Source: Tethya wilhelma (Eukaryota > Porifera > Demospongiae > Tethyida > Tethyidae). From it: a DNA stretch of 64,000 nucleotides. Made by a program: the position numbers and the translations under genes. Below the pieces are notes generated by a model, which saw nothing but the letters and a program-made list of their open reading frames with translations, did no database searches and was not told where the DNA came from. Shown here piece by piece: positions 11,973-23,831 of the stretch. Within the stretch, counting starts at the first letter, position 1. Each line of letters starts with the position of its first letter. Location: assembly GCA_964030475.1 (NCBI GenBank), contig CAXIPT010000004.1:538379-602378 (forward strand). Direction: 5' to 3'.

Positions 11973-13906
11973 TGGAGAGTATGTGTGAGTGTACAATTCG
12001 CTTCTTTCCACAGACACTAAAAAGATGCCCCTAGGTAAACTGAGCAAACCACAAATAGCCAAAGGATTTGAGGTAAGTAGTAAGAGCAAAGTTGCAAGAA
12101 ACATAATCTCCTACTTTGACAGCTCTACAGTATATCTGTATTCTTTGTAATATGTACATACATGTATATGCAAATATAGTTGACATACACTTTCACACAC
12201 ACACATACACATGTTCATTCTCTCTCTCTCTCTATCTCTCAAAGGCACTAGAAGCCATTGAAGCAGCTCTGGATGATTTTGCTCCTCGGTCCAAACTTGC
12301 CGATCTAACCTCAAAGTTCTACACCATCATACCTCACGACTTTGGAAGGAGAGTACCACCCGTCATTGCTGACAAAGAAACACTGCAGAAAAAGTTTGAC
12401 ATGTTACTGGTAAGATATGTGGAGACAAACAGGCATAAGCATTCAATTTTGGCATGTGCAGCAAGATCTAAATTGATAGTCTAAACAACAGTGTGCTTAT
12501 CAAGCTTGACTTTTATTTTTTACTGCTGATTAGCAGTGACGGAAAATGATGTAGCTTAATGGCATAGGCTAGTAGTGTTACATCTGTAACTTTTGGTAGT
12601 AAATTTAGTTTATTTATCCCCATGGCGATACGTGTTTCGGTTGTTTGTTTGTTTTAGGTTCTTGGTGATATTGAAATTGCTCAGGGGATCGAAAAGGACA
12701 AAGATGAGAAACAGAAAAAGGTAAATGAATTAACTTGGGATGGTTCCACTCGATTTAAGATTGGCTGGTTGTACAAGATAGGCCTACTGAACTAGTTCTC
12801 AACCTTATAACCACCTGAGTGACTCTATCTTTTATTGAAGATGTCTTAGGTGCATGTACCTGAGCAGGCACTGGGATGGATAGATACAGGGATTAATTCC
12901 ACTAAGTTCACAGATTTGTTTATTGTCCACTGAACTAGCTAGTTTGTTCTCAAGCCTATAGCTACCTGAGTAGCTCTGTCATTAAAGTTTTACAACGTGC
13001 TCTCTGGATTTGTATCCAGCTTGACTTTTATATTTTTCCATCTCCCCGTCCTCCGACAGGCTAGTGGGGAAGTCCCTAACCCTCTGGATGCCAAGTACAA
13101 CATGCTCAAAGCCAACCTCTCTCATTTGGACAGAAAGTCTGAGGAGTTTAAGATCATTGAGAAGTATTTGGGGGCTACACAGCCACAGTGGAGGAAGCTG
13201 CAGATACTGGACGTCTGGAAGGTGGACAGAGAGGGAGAGGTGTGTGTGTGTGTATGTGTGTGATTGGGGTGTGTCTGTGTGCTCTATGGTGATTATTGCA
13301 ATCTTCTAATGAAACTATAATGTGCTGTGTGTATGTATGTACACAAAAGTACATTAACAGTTTGAATGATTCTGAAATGACTATCTCCTTATTCTTACTT
13401 TTGTACATGTACTTTTCAGCATGATAGGTTCAAAGTTCACGATGGTATCAATAATCGTCGTCTCCTCTGGCACGGCACCAATGTTGCCGTGGTAGCAGCC
13501 ATCTTGAGGTCAGGACTGAGGATCATGCCTCACTCGGGAGGGAGAGTTGGACGGGGGATCTATTTTGCTTCCGAGTGTAGCAAATCAGCCGGTTATGGTA
13601 TGTATGTATGTATGTATGTATGTATGTTTGTAAATGCATTCATTCTAAGCAAAACCAAATTTTGTTTGCTATTATTTTGATACATACATTTACTGATCCT
13701 TTATAGCTAGCTGTTGGATCTATTGGTCAGTTGGATAGTTAGTCAGTTTCTAACTATCAAGTATTGAGTGCACATGTACATAATTATGGCTGGACCTACC
13801 TAAAATTGTACAATCTCTTTGACACATTAATAATAGTGTTGGACTCGCCTCGTTCCCAGGCTCCTCCCTCGTATATTTTTTCTAGCACAGAAATTCAATT
13901 ATCTAT

Positions 13907-13962
<56 letters not shown>

Positions 13963-14702
13963 GTTCGTTGTGCCAGGGACACTGGCATCATGTTCCTCAA
14001 TGAAGTGGCCCTTGGTAACGAGCACCACATCACCATGGACAACCACACCCTCACTGCCGCCCCCACTGGATACGACTGTGTCATCGCTAAAGGAAGGACA
14101 GAACCAGGTATGACATTGTGTGATGATACCAACTTTATTTGAGATGTTTTATTGCTCTTTGTGATCGGTAGTCATGCATGCCTTTAGCCAGTTAATTTAA
14201 TTTGGACCCTTCCCTTGGCAGGCATTGGAAGTGTTGCTTTAGGTTTGGGATTGTAAAGATAAGAACATTTGTTTTATGTGGCCAAGATTAAGACATTGCA
14301 TTCAAGTGCTGCTTGCATGATTTATGGGGAAATTAAAATATTTGAGTTAAGCATATTATACTGTTTGTGTGTGTTATAACTCTGATATTTATGTTTACAG
14401 CTATAATAGGGTTTAGATAATTAAACGTATATACAATCATACACTCTTTTCCAAATCTCCAGTAATGATGAGGAAAAATCACTTATACATAATACACTGT
14501 ACATTTCACACGTACAACTGTACATATAATGTTAGATCCCAAACAAGACACCACCATTATTCTGGACAGCAAAACCATCGATGTTCCTCAAGGGAATCCC
14601 ATTCCAACTGCACACCCTTCGAGTAGCTTCTGGCAGAGCGAGTACCTTGTCTACAAGGAGAGTCAAGCCAGGATAAGATACCTTCTGAAGCTCAAGTTTT
14701 AA
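9263..14702 (+). CDS. PARP3: PARP3-type ADP-ribosyltransferase with tandem N-terminal SAP domains
   Basis: Thirteen exons give 644 residues: 9263-9428, 9602-9793, 10255-10388, 10646-10764, 11030-11246, 11576-11726, 11798-11856 (or its duplicate 12014-12072), 12245-12409, 12658-12720, 13060-13239, 13420-13597, 13964-14107, 14536-14702. All junctions are GT-AG and keep frame. Domains in order: SAP1 (about residues 18-52, LKVAELKEELEKRGLDTSGK), SAP2 (about 80-115), a basic SKKKRKV nuclear signal, WGR domain (NNNKYYVIQLL, WTRWGRVGEPGQN), helical regulatory domain (PLGKLSKPQI, IPHDFGRR) and the ART domain. The H-Y-E triad is visible: H500 in LLWHGT, Y530 in GIYFAS, E625 in QSEYLVY. The catalytic part (SGLRIMPHSGGRVG, EVALGNEHHI, RIRYLLKLKF) is PARP3-like. 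Known family role: ADP-ribosylation at DNA breaks in the nucleus. The N-terminal SAP pair is not in human PARP3. A short segment after AGYG is missing compared with human PARP3. Confidence 0.93.
11255..11308. repeat. GA microsatellite in a PARP3 intron
   Basis: A nearly pure (GA)n run directly follows the donor of exon 5 of the PARP3 gene. Further CA/GT runs lie in introns at about 10200-10233, 11735-11771 and 13908-13962. Confidence 0.9.
11776..12129 (+). repeat. Direct duplication of PARP3 exon 7 around a gap
   Basis: About 137 nt containing the 59-nt exon 7 occurs twice (11776-11912 and 11993-12129) with only four or five differences. A single n (11913) and a long GT run lie between. Exon 7 is entered in phase 1 and left in phase 0, so using both copies would shift the frame. 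Most likely two haplotypes were placed side by side. Confidence 0.75.
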
Positions 14703-15892
14703 CTCTTAGCTCCTTCTTCTTCTTCTTGTGATCTTTATACTGTAAGGCTCTGTTTGTTTTACTACACCAGCCGATTATGAGTTTCTTGCTGAATCTTTGG
14801 GACTAGGTTGGCACACACCGTATATAGGCTGTTAAAGGAATCTCCATTAGTTGATACTGCCAGGTTAGCTCTTATATAAAAATGTGTGCTGTACTTTAAG
14901 TTTAGGATTTTATTTTTTGTGCATTTTTGGGAGCTCAATTTTGCTATAAGAATAGTTTCTGTTATACGGGTTTGATCTTGTAATGTAGTGTACATGTGTG
15001 TAATTATCAGTTGGGAAATGTATTATTAGTTTTGCTGTATACTCATGATTAAAATAATAAAAAATGATTGATGGTGTTTTCATGGAAGTTCTGCTACCGA
15101 TTTCCATAAAAATTCACTGTGAGTTTATTTTCCCACATCAAGCAGGTAGGTAGTAGGCAAAGTATTTTATGCAACTCCTTAAACTGGCAGATCTAAACTA
15201 GTGGTCTGTATGATGATGTAATGATGATGTAAGGTGCAATTATGGTATGATCACAAAATTAATGCTATATATAGCTCATAGTTATGTAATTTACTTTGTA
15301 TTGTACAGACTAAATGCATGGTTCACAATGTCAGTCAAACATTGCAGTGACCAGATTTTGGTTGTTTTTCAATAATTGATTTCAATATCTATATGATTAT
15401 GAATCTGATTTACCATGGATTTACATTTCAATCTGTATATAACAGCCACTAATATAAACTTCGACCTTGAGTACGACCTTGCATGCCCACATTTTGCCGA
15501 CGAAATCGAAAGAGCTAGGCGTGGCCTTGTTAGAATCTGATGATGTGTCATCCCCGCGTAACCAGTACTAGAACACTAGTAAAACCTGCCTATTCAGGGC
15601 AACACATGTAGAACTAGAATCTCGCTGCGCCGTCGTCTATTCTATCTTTGATAAGTGCATCGGTAAAACTTGTTCAGACTGGCTATTTCTTCTACACCAT
15701 GCCATCCCTGGTAAACTGGTGCTACCGTACTGGTAAAACTTGCTCATTCAGAAATTGCGTCTATAAAAGAGAACCTTGCCTTAGACCGTAGTAGCCTAGG
15801 GAAAGAACTATTATCCAGTCAGCAACTAGAGACCGTGCCGCTGCGTGAGTCACTGACAAAGGTTTGCTTTTGAAACCACTAGATCCACAAAG

Positions 15893-16599
15893 ATGCCTAA
15901 ACGTATCAAGCCACAAATTACTTCTGACGAACCTGCTTCAACTGAGAGCAGAGACCCGGGGCGAGACCCTTCAAAGCTCAAGCTTACCGAGCTGAAGGAA
16001 GAACTGGAGAAGAGAGGACTCGACACAAGTGGAAAGAAAGCCGAGCTGGTTGCTAGACTGGAAGATGCCATCCAAGAAGCTGGTAAGCAAAAAAAAAAGC
16101 CGAAGAAATAAATTGTAAATTGTNCACGGTCTGTGTGTAATTTACCATTACTGATAATTTGTACACACACATACACTCATACAAATAGCTACTGCTTCCT
16201 CAAAGAAACCTAAGGGAGACAGCCAAACAGCTTCTGCGGCTTCAACAAAAAAAACTAAAGCAGGCACCACATCTTCCTCCTCCACTTCAAAGTACTCTAA
16301 GATGACTGTAGCTCAACTTCGAATGGAACTTGAAAGCAAGGGATTGGACACAACAGGAAAGAAGCCGGAACTTATTGCTAGGTTACAAGCCGGGGGTAGT
16401 GGCAAGGGGTTGGCCACGTCAGGAAAGGAGGCAGAGCTTGTTGCTAGGTTTCAAGAGAGTAGTTTGGAAACCGATGACAAATGTAAGTTTTCAACTATTT
16501 TATCAGTTTTTATGCCATCATGCATTTATTTTTTGTTTGTTTCTTTGTTTAGTTCTTCCAAGTGACGAGGATACTCAAACTAGCGTTTCTTTAATGTGA
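15893..16599 (+). CDS. Small SAP-domain protein duplicated from the PARP3 5' exons
   Basis: Three exons (15893-16082, 16189-16482, 16553-16599) give 176 residues. Exon 1 starts MPKR and holds a SAP domain almost identical to SAP1 of the upstream PARP3. Exon 2 holds a Lys/Ser/Thr-rich linker and a second SAP (MTVAQLRMELESKGLDTTGK). It then has an extra half-SAP copy (GKGLATSGKEAELVARFQ), absent from PARP3. Exon 3 adds only LPSDEDTQTSVSLM and a stop, so WGR, regulatory and catalytic parts are absent. Exon boundaries and phases match PARP3 exons 1 and 2. A single n at 16124 lies in intron 1. It may act as a DNA-binding competitor or partner of PARP3, or be a decaying partial duplicate; reading frame and splice sites are intact. 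The gene-free stretch 14703-15892 before it shows nothing I can name. Confidence 0.72.
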
Positions 16600-17273
16600 A
16601 CATAATACCGATACAATTTAACTGTACTGTTTGCTAAGTGTTGCGTGATTACACAATTATTATTATACTGCAATTTTATAGTTATCATGCTTAAGTTATC
16701 AGTATGTCATCTCAACCTATTTTAATTAATTAATTTTAATAATAATTAATTGAGCCACCATGCTGCATGTTTCTTTGTGACTGGCCAGCATGATCATGCT
16801 GAGCACTTTGGTGCAGTAGATCACATTTCACGGCAAAGATCTACATTAAATTTGGATGCACGTGCACGGGGCTGGACTCACACAAATTGTTAGAGATGCT
16901 AAACAGCTGTAAATTATATAATTATTGGAATCGACTTTAATTATTGCCTAATAAAACTTTAAAATTAATTTCTGTTTAGGAGAAATTTTCGAGTATAACA
17001 TGATCTGTAATTATAATATTATTGAGACAATTTTCAGACTAAGACCAACTATATACAAGTCTACAATACTGCATGTACAAACATTATTTCAATTGCGATA
17101 AATTCACATTTTCAAAGTTGTTCCAACACTAATGTGACTCTTTTGTCTTTTCACTCAATGTATATAACTACAAACTACAAGCTTTAATTAGTTGAGTTCT
17201 ATTCAAATTCTGTACATTCAAGTATAGCTATTGCAATATATAGTTTGATGATAACTGCACTCAGTTTTCACAC

Positions 17274-18416
17274 TTAGTAGTTGTAGTAATCGTAATAATC
17301 GTAATAATCGTAGGGGTAATCCCCACTGGGGGGAGGTAGCGGACCACCAGCACCTTCCCCTCCATCACCACCACCATAGTTGCCATAGTTACCATAGTCA
17401 CCATAGTTACCATAATCTAGTTCATCCCTGTTGGCGTTGTAGAGGGCTTCACCTATCCCAGCTCCAATAGTGCCTCCAATTGCCTCTCCGACAATCTCAC
17501 CGATGATCTCTCGTCTTAGATCAAAACCTTGTTGCCTTCGTCGGTTGTTTCCCAAGTCAATTAGTTCACCCCTCAGCTCTCGAGAACCATTCTGTCTCTG
17601 CAGCCTCTTCATCAGGGCAATCTGACGTTGACGTGCTAGCCTCATTCTCCTCCTGCGACGACGAATGGCTGACACCACTTGCATTTTGACTTTATCTTCT
17701 TCTTCCTCTTCTTGTCCATCCTTTTGTTCTTCTTCAGGACCATCTTCATCGCCAGCTTGAGCAACAGTGGCTTGTTTCTTCCTTGCCAATGCAGCACGGT
17801 TAGCTGCAGCTTGGTAAGCTCTGTAGGCACCTGCTCTATGTAGACCTTCATGGTAAGCTTGCACTGCACCTGATTGTGGTGGCTCTTCTTCAGGGTAGTC
17901 GTAAGGAAGGTTACCGTAGTCGTAATTGTCTCCATTTTTGGCTCTCAAGATACTATCCACTGCCAGTCCTCCTGCCACTTCTCCTGCAATCTCTCGTCCG
18001 ATATGCTTTAAGCTTTCACGAAAGTTTCCAACTCCTTTTTTGATTTTGCTGCCAACTTTCTTGAACGGCTTTCCGATCTTACTGATACCCCTTCCCAGTT
18101 TTGGGATGAGCCTTTTTGCAGCAGGCCTGAGGAATTTCGATCCAACTCTAAGAAGTGCGCCAATGAATTGTTCCTTTGCCTGTTTGCCTTCACCACCAGA
18201 CTGTCTGATTTCTCGTTCTGTTCCCAAGAGTTCTTGATCCTGATTTTGAGTCTCGGTCAGCGATTCTGAGAGATCTTGAAGAGCTGTTTCAAGATTGTCA
18301 GCAGCTGCTTTTTGGCTGATGCCACCAGCCCCTGCAGCTAAGCTTCGTGCACTTGCAACTCCATAGAAGGTACTGAGCAGTGCACAAGTTGCAGTGAGAA
18401 GAAGAGCTATCTTCAT
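17274..18416 (-). CDS. Secreted polyprotein-like precursor with cationic segment and Tyr-rich tail
   Basis: A single exon is open from 18518 to the stop at 17274. I choose ATG 18416 because it starts a clear signal peptide (MKIALLLTATCALLSTFYGVASA); the frame from 18518 would add 34 polar residues. The 380-residue product has an acidic Gln/Glu/Ser-rich pro-part, then a strongly cationic, Gly/Ile/Lys-rich segment (KLGRGISKIGKPFKKVG). An Ala-rich helix (REIAGEVAGGLAVDSIL) and a YDYGNLPYDYPEEE stretch follow, then an acidic linker, an Arg cluster (RRRRRRMRLARQRQ), a second helix (REIIGEIVGEAIGGTIG) and a Tyr/Asp/Gly tail (YDYYDYYDYYNY). The helix plus DYGN unit occurs twice, an internal repeat. 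I recognise no family. The layout recalls precursors of cationic peptides or a matrix protein. From 16600 to 17273 only AT-rich sequence is seen. Confidence 0.75.
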   Translation of the reverse strand: MKIALLLTATCALLSTFYGVASARSLAAGAGGISQKAAADNLETALQDLSESLTETQNQDQELLGTEREIRQSGGEGKQAKEQFIGALLRVGSKFLRPAAKRLIPKLGRGISKIGKPFKKVGSKIKKGVGNFRESLKHIGREIAGEVAGGLAVDSILRAKNGDNYDYGNLPYDYPEEEPPQSGAVQAYHEGLHRAGAYRAYQAAANRAALARKKQATVAQAGDEDGPEEEQKDGQEEEEEDKVKMQVVSAIRRRRRRMRLARQRQIALMKRLQRQNGSRELRGELIDLGNNRRRQQGFDLRREIIGEIVGEAIGGTIGAGIGEALYNANRDELDYGNYGDYGNYGNYGGGDGGEGAGGPLPPPSGDYPYDYYDYYDYYNY

Positions 18417-18552
18417 GATTGCTCGACTGGGTGGTATAGAGTTGCAACTTGTAAGATTTTGCAGGCTGTCGGTGTTTGAAGTCTTTGCAGCTGAAGTCTT
18501 GATTTTTTTTTTCCTCACCAGAGGGTTGTGTGGATTATGCCCTTTCGCTGTT

Positions 18553-18562
18553 CCCTTTTATA
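18553..18562 (-). promoter_or_regulatory. TATA box of the Tyr-rich precursor gene
   Basis: TATAAAAGGG on the minus strand lies 137-146 nt upstream of ATG 18416, predicting a start near 18530. With that start, the ATG at 18518 would be only about 12 nt into the transcript, which favours 18416. The stretch 18600-19602 has no gene that I can see. Confidence 0.5.
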
Positions 18563-19602
18563 CCAACTGGTGGTGCATGTGTCACATGCGCAAGACCACT
18601 TCATATCTTATATAATATCTTATAATAATAATGTTAATTGTCTCTAGAAAAACAATAAGAGTATTCAGTTCAAGGTGTGTGTTTTCTTGACTTAAAGACA
18701 AGGAGATGAGACATGGCTTGATGGAGGAAGTGTGGAAGGCAATTAGTAGTTGTGGGTTTGTGGAACAGGAAGAGCAAGTGGGTGTGTGTTGGTCTGTTGG
18801 AAAGTAGTTCCACCCTGTCTGGAGCAGTGTGACCATGTATCCTCTAGCTCTCAGAGGATGTGTATAAGTTCATCCTCTTGTACAGACAAATATAGCTGTA
18901 AAGTTTTTAATTGTAAGCCCTTCGGTGCAAATGCTTGTAAATACAATGGCGCCATGAGTCCATGACTCTCAGACAGTTAGTATTATATATTATACGACTG
19001 TGTAATTACTTGAGTGGGTAGCTGCTACCTTTGTGTAAAGCTTCGGAACTTAGCTAATGTATTTTATTCACTTAATTGCAACTGCCTCAGGGCACCTATG
19101 GACAACATCCGTGCATGTGACATGCATGCATCAAGATCAAGTTAAAAAATGAATTTTGCTCATTGGGTGTTGGTTCCCGATTTGTCGATTCTCAGGGCTT
19201 GTTTACATAATATTATGCTCATGTTTTGGACTTTTGGTACACGTAGTGTGGAAAATTACTCACCTTAAGCTTGCAGGCGTGTGCATCTGCTGTTCTAGTA
19301 ACTGTAAATAGCTGTTTATAATAAATAATTTACATTACCATAATTTTGATTGAATTGATGATGAGTACAATTCCAGCATAATATTAATATTATAATTTAA
19401 TTTCAATTAAAGTACCCTTAATTTTGCATTCTTATACATCTTAGTAAAGTTAATTAATCTTTATTGAATGTGATCTTTGATCTGAACTAATACTTGGTAA
19501 AGATCATCAAATTTATTTGAAGACTTAAAAATGCATTGTGCGCGTGCACAGCAACAGTTACTGACAGAAAGGCAACAATGAATCGAAAAGTATAATATTC
19601 AA

Positions 19603-20423
19603 CTATTGAACAAAACATTTAGTTTTTTTCTTGGTTCTTTCGAATTCTCTATGTCCTTCGAATTCTTGGTCCAGTCCTTTCTCTCTCCTCTCCTTCATCA
19701 TGGCCACCAAAGTCATGAAGGCTAGTTCAACATTAATGTCTTCTTTGGCACTTGTTTCAAACACAGCCATATTGTGCTGGTCGGCAAACTCCTGGCGAGA
19801 TAAGGAATGAAACAAGGACAAAAGAACTTCTCTAATAGAACAATTGTTTTGCTAGCCTTGTTCCCATGCAGCCAAAAACCAAAACCTCTCAACAAATCTT
19901 ACTCTGGCCTCGGCATAGGTGACTTTTCGCTTATCTGCAAGGTCACATTTGGTTCCCACGACGACCATTGGTGTGTCTTTGGTGAACCACTTCTCATGGA
20001 ACTCTTCAAGCATTTCTCTAACGGAAGGGAAGATGGAGTCTTTCAACATTAGAAATGAGTTCTGTGTAGAGAAAAGTTAAGAATGTATGTAAAGGTGATT
20101 TGCATAAGCAATAGATAAAAGCAATACATTTCAATTTAGCATGCTATTGATTCGATCATAAAAATTAATAATCAACTGTTATGAAGCAGGAAGATATATA
20201 ACTTGATTGGATTAATGCAACCTTATAGATCACACACAGACCTTATCAGTGATGTCATAGACAAGAATAACCCCATGGGGTATCTCAAATGACCCAGATA
20301 GCCGTCTAAATCTATTGTAAATGTAAAATTGTGAATAAGAATAAAATTTTGAGAGGTCCGACTCAGACTCGTAGACTCCAGATTCGTATGGCTAGAATGG
20401 TGTGTGAGTGTGTGTGTGTGTGT

Positions 20424-20475
<52 letters not shown>

Positions 20476-20686
20476 GAGTACTTACTGCTATCAGTATCCA
20501 CGAAGTATCATCTACTTTTACCTCTCTTTCAAACTGCAAGTGTTGGTTAATTTTAAGGATGATCAAATCAGTCTTCTACTATTCAGTATAACAATGATTT
20601 ATCTTAATATGTTGCTAAGTGTAGAACATACTTCAATGTGACTGAGGGTTGAACTCTCATAAGGATCAAAACCAAATCCTTTACAC

Positions 20687-20740
<54 letters not shown>

Positions 20741-21418
20741 CATTTTTAGTGTTACCCTGGAAACAGTACAACAAACTTGAATAATTATTATGCAGAGCAT
20801 AGGTGGTTAACATCACTTCAGTGTACCGTGAATCTGACTTTAAGGCTCTTTCTTCCTGTGCAGGTGGCACCGATCAGACTGACATGAAAGGTTTTCAGTT
20901 TCCTGTGCCATAAAAATTAATGCATGGCTAAACGATGATTCATGTGACTGACTGCTAGTCTGGTGTAGCCAGCCATTAGAAATTTGGTAGTGTCTAGAGA
21001 GGCAGGTCTGTATACTAAGCTAACAATATGGTAGTGAATGGAGCCAGCATTCTAGTCCTGTGCCGCTAGAGTGTTACTATAATCTGGCAATACAAAATCA
21101 ATGGTAAAAAATATAACAATGGACTCATTGTACCTGCACGCTCTCTAGACACTTCGTATAAATTTATATGCTGGCATGATAACCATACAGACATTAAAAA
21201 CAACAGACACAAAAGGAGTATACAAATTCATCTATACTTTCATACCAGTAACCTGGCTGGACATATGTTGGACTGCAATAAACCATGCAAGTCTGGTGTC
21301 ACCGTATTATGGCGTATATACTCACCGACCTTTGTCTGTTAAATTCTTCCTGGCGTTTCTTCTCTTTGGGTGTCATCTTACTTCGATAGTAAGCTGCGTA
21401 TGCTTGGCCCACAGACAT
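19603..21418 (-). CDS. Ras/Rab-like pseudo-GTPase 1, CAAX-ended
   Basis: Seven exons on the minus strand: 21418-21330, 20902-20827, 20685-20632, 20533-20486, 20391-20242, 20061-19903, 19791-19603, for 254 residues. The N-terminus MSVGQAYAAY is followed by a charged stretch. Then comes a degenerate P-loop GATCTGRKS (residues 41-49, Lys out of place), KVDDTSWILIA where Ras has the strand before DTAGQ, and PYESG in place of the DxxG motif. LVYDITDK, the intact G4 motif GTKCDL and G5 motif ETSAKE follow, and the protein ends in CFVQ, a farnesylation-type CAAX box behind a Lys-rich stretch. Relative to copies 2 and 3 it has a longer G3-region exon and a different C-terminus. The first intron is phase 2, the rest phase 0. 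Nucleotide binding is uncertain; membrane anchoring is likely. It is the last gene of the minus-strand cluster. Confidence 0.78.
20400..20463. repeat. GT microsatellite in pseudo-GTPase 1 intron
   Basis: A (GT)n run lies in the intron before the G3-region exon. A GA run lies at about 20688-20739 just upstream of the third exon and forms its polypyrimidine tract on the minus strand. Confidence 0.9.
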
Positions 21419-21499
21419 AGTTTAATCAGCTCTTCTTTTGATATCATGAGTTGTTTGTTGACAGACAGAGATACACTGCACCAGCAGAGCACCAGTTGT

Positions 21500-21513
21500 G
21501 GTAATGGTCGTCA
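21500..21513 (-). promoter_or_regulatory. Shared upstream motif of pseudo-GTPase 1
   Basis: GGTAATGGTCGTCA on the plus strand lies 82-95 nt upstream of the start at 21418. The same motif stands 58-97 nt before the other three GTPase-like starts and twice without one (29431, 36468). The neighbouring block ending in CGGGAAATGTAACC is shared with copy 2. Confidence 0.55.
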
Positions 21514-21607
21514 ATATAACAAAACAGTAAATAAAACCAGTTTCCTGTCACGTGCACGGGAAATGTAACCACATAACATTGGCTTGAAAGATGCAGCTAT
21601 GAGGGTT

Positions 21608-23015
21608 TCATTGCAGTAAACATTTTTTTCTTTTGTGTGAAGAGTATCCTTCTTGGTCTAGTCCATTCTCTCTTCTCTCCTTCATCATGGCCACCAAAGT
21701 CATGAAGGCTAGTTCAACATTAATGTCTTCTTTGGCACTTGTTTCAAACACAGCCATCTTGTGCTGGTCGGCAAACTCCTGCATTATAAGTGAAGGTAGA
21801 AGAACGAAGCTTGATTTTCCAATAGATCTATTTATTGTGTAGTCAAGCTAAATAAAATGCAGCATGCATACTGACTAAGCCAATAGTCAAACTACGATCA
21901 TTGTGTCAAAATGTGCATCAAGCCATGGCCTGAAACAATTGCCATTCTGAGTTACAATTCAAAGCACATGCATGCAACGTTCGATTTAATTGATGTATAT
22001 TTATATGAAAATGCTCTTATATGTACAGAGGAATTAAATGCCTTCTCAGGTTAGTGTATGTATGTACGTTGTCTAACTTGAACCACTTGTGAGCATTCAC
22101 TGGTCTGACTTACTCTGGCCTCGGCATAGGTGACTTGCCGTTCCTCCACGAGGTCACATTTGGTTCCCACGACAACCACTGGTGTCGGAGATTTAGGCCA
22201 ATTTTTCTCATTGAATCTCATCACACAAGGGAATACCTTCTCCTTCATGAAAGTAAATGTCTCCTGTAGCAAAATAAATTTGCAAGTTGCAAAGTCCACA
22301 CATGGAATTTCTCCTCATACATGATAATTATACCTAAGGAGGTATGAAGGCCTATACATATATGTAACTAAGGGCGAGGCTATATACTAAAATACACCTT
22401 GAGTATATGCACACATCTACATGTATAAAAACTGATAGGTGACGATTTTGAATTTGGCAATTTGAAGAATAATTGCCAATTTGCTAAATTTAATTCTAAA
22501 TCCCAATTTATCTCCCATACATGCAGCCTGTATCTACAAACATACCTTTTTTGTTGTGTCATAGACCAGCATTATCCCATGAGGTATCTCAGCAGAGCCA
22601 AAGAGTTTGAGCATCATGTAGATGCCCATCTTGTCCATGTCTTCATCATCACAGACATAGGTGCCACCACAGTAGGGCTAGGAGAGACAGTGTGTGTGTG
22701 TGTGTGACTACTCTACAAAAAGCAGCCCTTGCTAGTGACCCAATTGTAAGCTAACGAAAAAAACTCAATAGNGTGTGTGTGTGTGTGTGTAAGAGTGAGA
22801 GAGGAGTACTTACTGCTATCAGTATCCACGAAGTATCATCTACTTGTACCTCTCTTTCAAACTGCAAGTGTTGGTTAATTTTAAAGATGATCAAATCAGT
22901 CTTCTACTATTCAGTATAACAATGATTTATCTTAATATGTTGCTAAGTGTAGAAACATACTTCAATGTGTCTGAGGGTTGAACTCTCATAAGGATCAAAA
23001 CCAAATCCTTCACAC

Positions 23016-23052
<37 letters not shown>

Positions 23053-23602
23053 AGAACAAACTTAAACAATGAATAATTATATGCAGAGCATAGGTGGTAA
23101 ACATCACTTTGGTGTACCGTGAATCTGACTTTAAGACTCTTTCTTCCTGTGCAGGTGGCACCGATCAGACTGACATGAAAGGTCTTCAGTTTCCTGTGCC
23201 ATAAAAATTAATGCATGGGTAAAATTAATGATGATTCATGTGACTGACTGCTATGGAGCCAGCACTCTAGTCCTGTGCTGCTAGAGTGATACTATAATCT
23301 GGCAATACAAAATCAATGGATATATGGACTTGTACCTGCATTCTCTCTAGACATGCTGGCATGATGATCATACATTAAAAAAAAGACACAAAAGGAGTTT
23401 ACAAATTCATCTATACTGTCATACCAGTAACCATGCATGCAGGCTGGACACAATCTAGTGTATACCCCTTGGTGCAATAATTAAAAACCAGGTCTGGTGT
23501 ATTACTCACTGACCTTTGTCTGTTAAATTCTTCCTGGCGTTTCTTCTCTTTGGGTGTCATCTTACTTCGAGAGTAAGCTGCGTATGCTTGGCCCACAGAC
23601 AT
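21608..23602 (-). CDS. Ras/Rab-like pseudo-GTPase 2, CAAX-ended
   Basis: Seven exons: 23602-23514, 23193-23118, 23014-22961, 22861-22814, 22677-22546, 22263-22114, 21778-21608, for 239 residues in one frame. The layout is that of copy 1: MSVGQAYAAYSRSKM start, degenerate P-loop GATCTGRKS, GFGFDPYESSTL, EVQVDDTSWILIA, and PYCGGTYVCDDEDMDKMG in place of DTAGQ. LVYDTTKK, G4 GTKCDL (residues 166-171), G5 ETSAKE (around 196-200) and a basic tail ending CLLQ (Cys 236) follow. Switch II is therefore lost, while base-recognition motifs and the lipid anchor site are kept. An n at 22772 and short GT runs lie in one intron. It sits head-to-tail between copies 1 and 3. Confidence 0.82.
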
Positions 23603-23685
23603 AGTTTAATCAGTTCTTCTTTTGATATCATGAGTTATTTTATACTGAAAGAGATAGCACCGCACGGAGTTAGAGCTCCAGTTGT

Positions 23686-23699
23686 GGTAATGGTCGTCA
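23686..23699 (-). promoter_or_regulatory. Shared upstream motif of pseudo-GTPase 2
   Basis: GGTAATGGTCGTCA on the plus strand lies 84-97 nt upstream of ATG 23602, with the same TTTCCTGT and CGGGAAATGTAACCAC flanks as copy 1. Confidence 0.55.
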
Positions 23700-23831
23700 A
23701 TGACAATGTAACAAAATGTCAATCGTAGTTTCCTGTTACACGGGAAATGTAACCACATCAAATAAACGAAGCCCTTATGCGTATAACCATCACTGTGCAT
23801 GTTGGCTTGAAAGAATGCAGCTATGAGGATT

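Noticed and set aside
14762..15551. Small open frames downstream of PARP3
   Set aside because: No start context, splice structure or similarity; consistent with chance frames in AT-rich DNA.
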